Positions 6,371-9,151 of a stretch of DNA of 9,151 nucleotides are shown in pieces. The translations under genes were made by a program, and so were the position numbers. Numbering within the stretch: the first letter of the stretch is position 1; every line of letters starts with the position of its first letter. This DNA is from JAGMDK01 sp023128695 (GTDB taxonomy: Bacteria > Planctomycetota > Phycisphaerae > UBA1845 > Fen-1342): positions 1-9,151 of the forward strand of contig DAOVQG010000194.1 of the NCBI GenBank assembly GCA_030628805.1. Reading direction: 5' to 3'. The notes beneath the pieces are model-generated. The model was not told the origin of the DNA. It did no database searches and was given only the letters and a program-made list of their open reading frames with translations.

Positions 6371-7321
6371 ATGCGGATTGTCTTCTTCGGGACAGGAGAT
6401 TTCGGTGGGCCGGTTTTGCGGTCGCTGCCGGCTGCGGGGCACGAGATCATCGCCGCGGTCAGCCAGCCGGATCGGCCCGCCGGACGGGGGCGGGCGGTGC
6501 GGCCGACCCCGATACATGCGACGGCCGGCGAACTGGGATTACGCCACATCCAGGCTGAGGACATTAACGCGGTGAACCTGGAGGAGGTGGTCGGAGCGGC
6601 GGAGATCGGCGTCGTGGTGGCGTTCGGGCAGAAGATCGGAGCGGCCATTCTGGACGCTTTGCCCCGTGGGTGCGTGAACATCCACGGCTCGCTGCTGCCC
6701 AAGTATCGCGGGGCGGCGCCGATCCAATGGGCGCTGATCAACGGCGACGAGACCACCGGCGTGACGGTCTTTCAACTCAACGAGCGGTGGGACGCCGGTG
6801 CCGTCTGGAGCCGGCGTTCCATACCGATCCGCGAGACAGAGACGGCGGAGGAATTGCACGACCGCCTGGCCGAGCTGGGGGCCGGCCTGATTGTAGATAC
6901 GCTGGCGGACATCGAAGCGGGGCGGGCTAAGCCGAAGGGGCAGGATGTATCCCAGGCCACCCGGGCTCCCAAGCTCTCCAAGGCCGACGGCCGGGTGGAT
7001 TGGTCGCAGCCGGCGCGGCGGGTGGTGCGGCGGATTCACGGGCTGTGGTCGTGGCCGGCGGCGGCGTGCCTGTTCGCTTCTCGCAATGGCAAGCAAGAAC
7101 GAGTGCTTCTGGCGCGCGCGGAAGTCGCCGACCAGACAGCGGCGCCGACCGACGAGTTTCCGCCGGGTGCCTTTTGCGATGATCTGACCGTACAAGCGGG
7201 GACGGGGCGGGTGCGGCTATTGGAGGTCCGGCCGGCGGGCAAGAAATTGATGCCGTTTGAGGCCTTTGCGAATGGTCGCCGGATTACGCCGCCGGACCGC
7301 CTTTTGCCGGTCGAAGTGTGA
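6371..7321 (+). CDS. fmt: Methionyl-tRNA formyltransferase
   Basis: This encodes a 316-aa cytosolic enzyme that transfers a formyl group from 10-formyltetrahydrofolate to Met-tRNA(fMet). The N-terminal domain opens MRIVFFGTGDFGGPVL and has PDRPAGRG (33-40). The catalytic and folate signature is VNIHGSLLPKYRGAAPIQW (102-120). Asn103, His105 and Asp141 occupy the spacing of E. coli Asn106, His108 and Asp144. The C-terminal tRNA-binding OB-fold domain begins near 205 (DGRVDWSQPA, then RRIHGLWSWPAA). Length matches the family. ATG 6371 starts exactly at the conserved first strand. Its TGA (7319-7321) overlaps the ATG of rsmB, so the two are translationally coupled. Confidence 0.96.
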   Translation: MRIVFFGTGDFGGPVLRSLPAAGHEIIAAVSQPDRPAGRGRAVRPTPIHATAGELGLRHIQAEDINAVNLEEVVGAAEIGVVVAFGQKIGAAILDALPRGCVNIHGSLLPKYRGAAPIQWALINGDETTGVTVFQLNERWDAGAVWSRRSIPIRETETAEELHDRLAELGAGLIVDTLADIEAGRAKPKGQDVSQATRAPKLSKADGRVDWSQPARRVVRRIHGLWSWPAAACLFASRNGKQERVLLARAEVADQTAAPTDEFPPGAFCDDLTVQAGTGRVRLLEVRPAGKKLMPFEAFANGRRITPPDRLLPVEV

Positions 7322-8853
7322 TGTCTGCGACGGAGCGGCCGGAGAAGGCGTTAGACGGTCGGACCGCGGCCGTGCTGGCGGTGACCGACGCCCTCACGGG
7401 CCGACAGTTCGTCAATGAGGCCCTGCGCGCGATGCGCGCCGCCGGTGATCTCAGTGGGCGAGAGGCCGCGCTGGCGATGGAGATCGGGCAGGGTGCGGTG
7501 CGGCACCTAATCACCAGCGAGCATGTTTTGGGGGCCGTGGCACGCTTTCGGAAAGCACACACCGCTCCCCGCCTGCGGGCGATTCTCTCTACCGCGGCGT
7601 ACCAGATCATCTGGATGGACCGCATCCCGCCCTTCGCGGCGGCGGATCAAGCCGTTGGCTTGGCCAAGCGGCTGGTGGGCGGACGCTCCCCGGGTATGGT
7701 CAACGCCGTGCTCCGGCGGTTGACGGGAGCAATTGTGGAGCGGTCCGGCACCTGGCAGCGGCTCGATCCGCAGCAGGTGCGGGTGAGCTGGGAGCGGGCG
7801 TGCGCGTTCGCGAACCCTGTCCTACCGCGGCCGGGCAGCAATGGCGAGGCGTTAGCGCATCTAGCCGCGGCGACAGGAGAACGCTCCCGGCGTTACGCCG
7901 AGTTGTGTGCTCGCTATGGTCCGGAGCAAGCCGAGGCGGCGGCCTGGGCCTCGCAGGCGGTGCCCGTCACCGTGCTACAGAGGAATCCGCGCCGGGCTAC
8001 GCCGGAGGCGTTCGAGCAGTGTCTACGCAGCGCGTGCGGTGAAGTAGTGGCATTCGCGGGGGATACGGCGTACGTGCCGCCCTCGGTTCCGGTGGTGGAC
8101 ACGCCGGCGTTTCGGGACGGGTTACTGTTCGTGCAAGATCGGACCGCTCACGCGGCGGCGGAGGCCGTGGGTGCACAGCCCGGTGAGCGGGTGCTCGACC
8201 TCTGTGCGGCTCCCGGGGGCAAGTCGGTGGCACTGGCCTTGGCGATGGATGATCGCGGGCTGGTGCTTGCGTGCGACACGGATCAACAGCGTCTGAGGTT
8301 GGTCGACGCGAATGTCGCCCGGCTAGGGTTGACTTGCATTCACACACGCAGGTTCTCGCCGGAAGACTTGGCGCGGCCTTCAGCCGTAGCCAAAGGGTTC
8401 AGGGTTCAGGGTTCAGAGTTCAGCGAAGCGATCTGTGAATCTGTATGGCTTGCGAAGAAACTGACCGTTTGTAATACAGAGTTGGCCGATAGAACACAGC
8501 CATTCGACGCTGCCCTGGTGGACGTGCCGTGCTCGAATACGGGCGTCATCGCCCGGCGGCCGGAGGCACGGCTGGGGCTGACAACCCAGAAGCTCGGTTC
8601 GCTGGTTGAGACCCAACGGGAGCTGTTGCGGCGCGCCGCTCGGCACGTGCGGCCCGGTGGCCGACTGGTGTACAGCACATGCAGTGTGGAGCCGGAAGAA
8701 AACGAACAGGTAATAGCCGCGTTTCTCGCTGCCAACCCACATTGGCGTCTCGACGTAGAGAAGACCACGCTACCCGCATGGGGCCCGCGGCTGTCGGATT
8801 GGCGGGACGGGGGGTACTACGCGCGGCTTCGGAGAGCCGATAGTCCCGAGTAA
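7321..8853 (+). CDS. rsmB: 16S rRNA (cytosine-5) methyltransferase RsmB
   Basis: This encodes a 510-aa protein that makes m5C967 (E. coli numbering) in 16S rRNA using S-adenosylmethionine. A NusB-like RNA-binding domain covers about 13-140. The Rossmann methyltransferase domain covers about 255-507. AdoMet motif I is LDLCAAPGGKS (292-302). DVPCSNTG (401-408, Cys404) and STCSVEPEEN (452-461, nucleophile Cys454) are the two catalytic cysteine motifs. It is roughly 80 residues longer than E. coli RsmB. About 35 of the extra residues form an unusual insertion at 359-393, described separately, and the linker between domains is also long. I start at ATG 7321, overlapping the fmt stop as TGATG. A GTG directly before it (7318) would add one residue. 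Confidence 0.94.
   Translation: MSATERPEKALDGRTAAVLAVTDALTGRQFVNEALRAMRAAGDLSGREAALAMEIGQGAVRHLITSEHVLGAVARFRKAHTAPRLRAILSTAAYQIIWMDRIPPFAAADQAVGLAKRLVGGRSPGMVNAVLRRLTGAIVERSGTWQRLDPQQVRVSWERACAFANPVLPRPGSNGEALAHLAAATGERSRRYAELCARYGPEQAEAAAWASQAVPVTVLQRNPRRATPEAFEQCLRSACGEVVAFAGDTAYVPPSVPVVDTPAFRDGLLFVQDRTAHAAAEAVGAQPGERVLDLCAAPGGKSVALALAMDDRGLVLACDTDQQRLRLVDANVARLGLTCIHTRRFSPEDLARPSAVAKGFRVQGSEFSEAICESVWLAKKLTVCNTELADRTQPFDAALVDVPCSNTGVIARRPEARLGLTTQKLGSLVETQRELLRRAARHVRPGGRLVYSTCSVEPEENEQVIAAFLAANPHWRLDVEKTTLPAWGPRLSDWRDGGYYARLRRADSPE
8395..8499 (+). repeat. Insertion in rsmB beginning with a GGGTTCA heptamer array
   Basis: Three exact GGGTTCA heptamers (8395-8415) and a fourth variant GAGTTCA (8416-8422) open a 105-nt, 35-codon segment inside rsmB. 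Hand-counted GC is about 49% across the segment, well below the surrounding coding sequence. It encodes residues 359-393 (GFRVQGSEFSE... to ...ELADRTQ), between ARPSAVAK and the conserved PFDAALVDVPCS. The position matches a surface loop between AdoMet motifs in E. coli RsmB, which lacks this stretch. Reading frame and downstream catalytic motifs are preserved, so the gene is probably functional. The exact insertion borders are uncertain. Confidence 0.75.
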
Positions 8854-9045
8854 CGAGTTCAGAATAACGCGTGGAAAACCGCGAATAAACGAAACATATA
8901 ATAGATCAACCGTAAGAGTTCAGCCGTTTGCAACAGCTATCAACAATGTGAGCATTCAGTGGTTAGTCTGAAGTTCCGCTGCTAGACGACACGTAAGTTA
9001 CGTCAAGGAGGGGGGTTGTGGTTGGGGGGGGCTTCCGTGGACTGG
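8854..9045. other. Convergent intergenic region after rsmB
   Basis: About 190 bp lie between the rsmB stop and the stop of a likely minus-strand gene. They contain two copies of GAGTTCAG (8855-8862, 8916-8923), the same octamer as in the rsmB insertion, an isolated TATAAT (8897-8902) without a good -35, the dyad ACGTAA-G-TTACGT (8991-9003), and a G-rich tract (9007-9031). I see no open frame worth calling and no hairpin followed by a T-run. Confidence 0.5.
8991..9003. promoter_or_regulatory. Perfect 13-bp palindrome ACGTAAGTTACGT
   Basis: Two 6-bp half-sites, ACGTAA and TTACGT, flank one central G. The centre is too tight for a full RNA hairpin, so if it matters it is more likely a protein-binding dyad than a terminator. 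No adjacent promoter is evident. One such palindrome could arise by chance. Confidence 0.3.
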
Positions 9046-9150
9046 CTACAGGCCCAGGAGGTGGAATACGCGGCCCTGTAGTTCGGTGGGCCGGGTGTCT
9101 TGCGTGAAGGTGCTGCCCGACGGATCCACTTGGAGCCGGCAGCGGTTGCG
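9046..9150 (-). CDS. C-terminal end of an unidentified minus-strand gene (partial)
   Basis: Reading leftward from the window edge, the frame encodes 34 residues, RNRCRLQVDPSGSTFTQDTR then PTELQGRVFHLLGL, and ends at TAG (9048-9046). Codon third positions are G or C in 28 of 34 codons, as expected for a real gene here. The competing frames are less convincing. The sequence alternates charged and hydrophobic residues and ends in a hydrophobic stretch, LLGL. I do not recognise the family; too little is visible. It would be convergent with rsmB. It could be a chance open frame. Confidence 0.45.
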   Translation of the reverse strand, partial: RNRCRLQVDPSGSTFTQDTRPTELQGRVFHLLGL

Positions 9151-9151
9151 A

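Noticed and set aside
8897..8902. TATAAT in the rsmB downstream spacer as a promoter for an unannotated RNA.
   Set aside because: There is no credible -35 at the right distance and no gene follows on the + strand.
8972..9151. Plus-strand open frame running off the right edge.
   Set aside because: It has no good start codon or ribosome binding site and crosses the G-tract with low-complexity content. The minus-strand frame has better codon use.

Overview
The window is high-GC bacterial DNA. It carries a small set of recognisable genes, nearly all on the + strand, and two unusual clusters of an interspersed repeat. The repeat has a 26-bp unit that reads like GGGAGGGCGAAGCTCC-N5-GAGCCG, and its translations contain peptides such as EGEAPAEP and GSAGASPS. 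From memory such peptides are frequent in Planctomycetota genome translations. Together with the gene content (an orphan MlaD/MCE-type protein and a geranylgeranyl-reductase-like flavoprotein next to def-fmt-rsmB), this suggests a planctomycete. That assignment is an inference, not a demonstrated fact.

Layout. (1) 1-243: repeat cluster A, with forward units followed by reverse units. (2) 244-399: AT-richer promoter region with TTGCAG-N17-TATAAT and a dyad over the -35. (3) 400-2848: feoA-feoB, the ferrous iron uptake pair. (4) 2898-3161: repeat cluster B, again forward then reverse, beginning 49 bp after feoB. (5) 3266-5723: a membrane-anchored MCE/MlaD-like protein, then a FAD-dependent oxidoreductase of the geranylgeranyl reductase family, 10 bp apart. 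(6) 5746-6264: peptide deformylase (def). (7) 6371-8851/3: fmt and rsmB, translationally coupled by a TGATG overlap. (8) 8854-9045: a mostly non-coding convergent intergenic region with a palindrome and a G-rich tract. (9) 9046-9150: the likely 3' end of a minus-strand gene that enters from the right edge.

How the genes fit together. FeoA and FeoB form one Fe(II) import unit. The def, fmt and rsmB genes form the familiar translation cluster: Fmt formylates initiator Met-tRNA, Def removes the formyl group from new proteins, and RsmB methylates 16S rRNA. The MCE protein and the flavoprotein precede def closely enough to be co-transcribed, and may serve envelope lipid transport or lipid saturation.

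Most interesting signals. The feoAB pair is bracketed by two repeat clusters of the same architecture, each centred on a potential 26-bp-stem hairpin. The rsmB gene carries a lower-GC in-frame insertion of about 35 codons that starts with a GGGTTCA heptamer array and sits between its cofactor and catalytic motifs. No wholly new multi-gene system is evident; the repeat family is the best candidate for undescribed biology.
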